DNA of 5,358 nt from Campylobacterales bacterium. GTDB taxonomy: Bacteria; Campylobacterota; Campylobacteria; Campylobacterales; Sulfurovaceae. A program made the translations under genes and the position numbers. Location of the stretch: the NCBI GenBank assembly GCA_016937075.1, contig JAFGWQ010000050.1, forward strand, positions 1 to 5,358, written 5' to 3'. Under the pieces are notes generated by a model. That model was not told where the DNA came from and ran no database searches. It worked only from the letters and a program-made list of their open reading frames with translations. Positions 5,310 to 5,358 of the stretch are shown here, in pieces (the first letter of the stretch is position 1; each line of letters starts with the position of its first letter).

Positions 5310-5358
5310 CAAATTTTAAAAAAAGTGTGTGTTTTATGGTTGTGTCTTTGAAGCACTC

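Noticed and set aside
5336..5358. Start of a new gene (M V V S L K H)
   Set aside because: Only seven complete codons are present, with no ribosome binding site and no recognisable family, so I could not support it as a coding feature.

Overview
The window looks like chromosomal DNA of a Campylobacterota (epsilonproteobacterial) species. The evidence is the gene set and order (dnaG divergent from a TPR gene followed by rnhA, an arrangement I recall from Campylobacter and Helicobacter), AT-rich coding sequence, and promoters that consist of an extended -10 (TGnTATAAT) with no visible -35, as is typical of sigma70 promoters in this phylum. I cannot name the genus.

Layout. On the minus strand, reading leftwards from a divergent promoter centred at 2772/2773, lie dnaG (primase) and, overlapping its end by 23 nt, a PP-loop tRNA-thiolase-like protein with a C-terminal NFACT-R-like domain. 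A weak terminator-like hairpin and a tRNA-Ala(GGC) with its own -10 element follow. On the plus strand, reading rightwards from the same promoter hub, lie a membrane-anchored TPR protein with a C-terminal four-cysteine zinc-ribbon/rubredoxin-like module (LapB/YciM-type architecture), rnhA (RNase HI, TTG start), a short RlpA-type double-psi beta-barrel protein with a signal peptide, and a secreted lysozyme-like protein. These four genes overlap or are at most 8 nt apart, so they probably form one operon. After 5254 there is another extended -10 and an 8-10 bp hairpin. They probably belong to the leader of a gene that lies beyond the window.

How the genes fit together. The left arm handles replication priming and RNA modification. 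The right arm starts with an envelope-type TPR protein and an RNA/DNA-hybrid nuclease (which removes primers of the kind DnaG makes) and ends with two predicted peptidoglycan-cleaving enzymes. The most unusual feature is the promoter hub. Two extended -10 elements facing away from each other form a near-perfect 22-bp palindrome, and the dnaG-side -10 is placed so that transcription should start at the A of the dnaG ATG, giving a leaderless mRNA. No CRISPR array, insertion sequence, integrase or phage gene was seen. No gene-free stretch exceeds about 105 bases.
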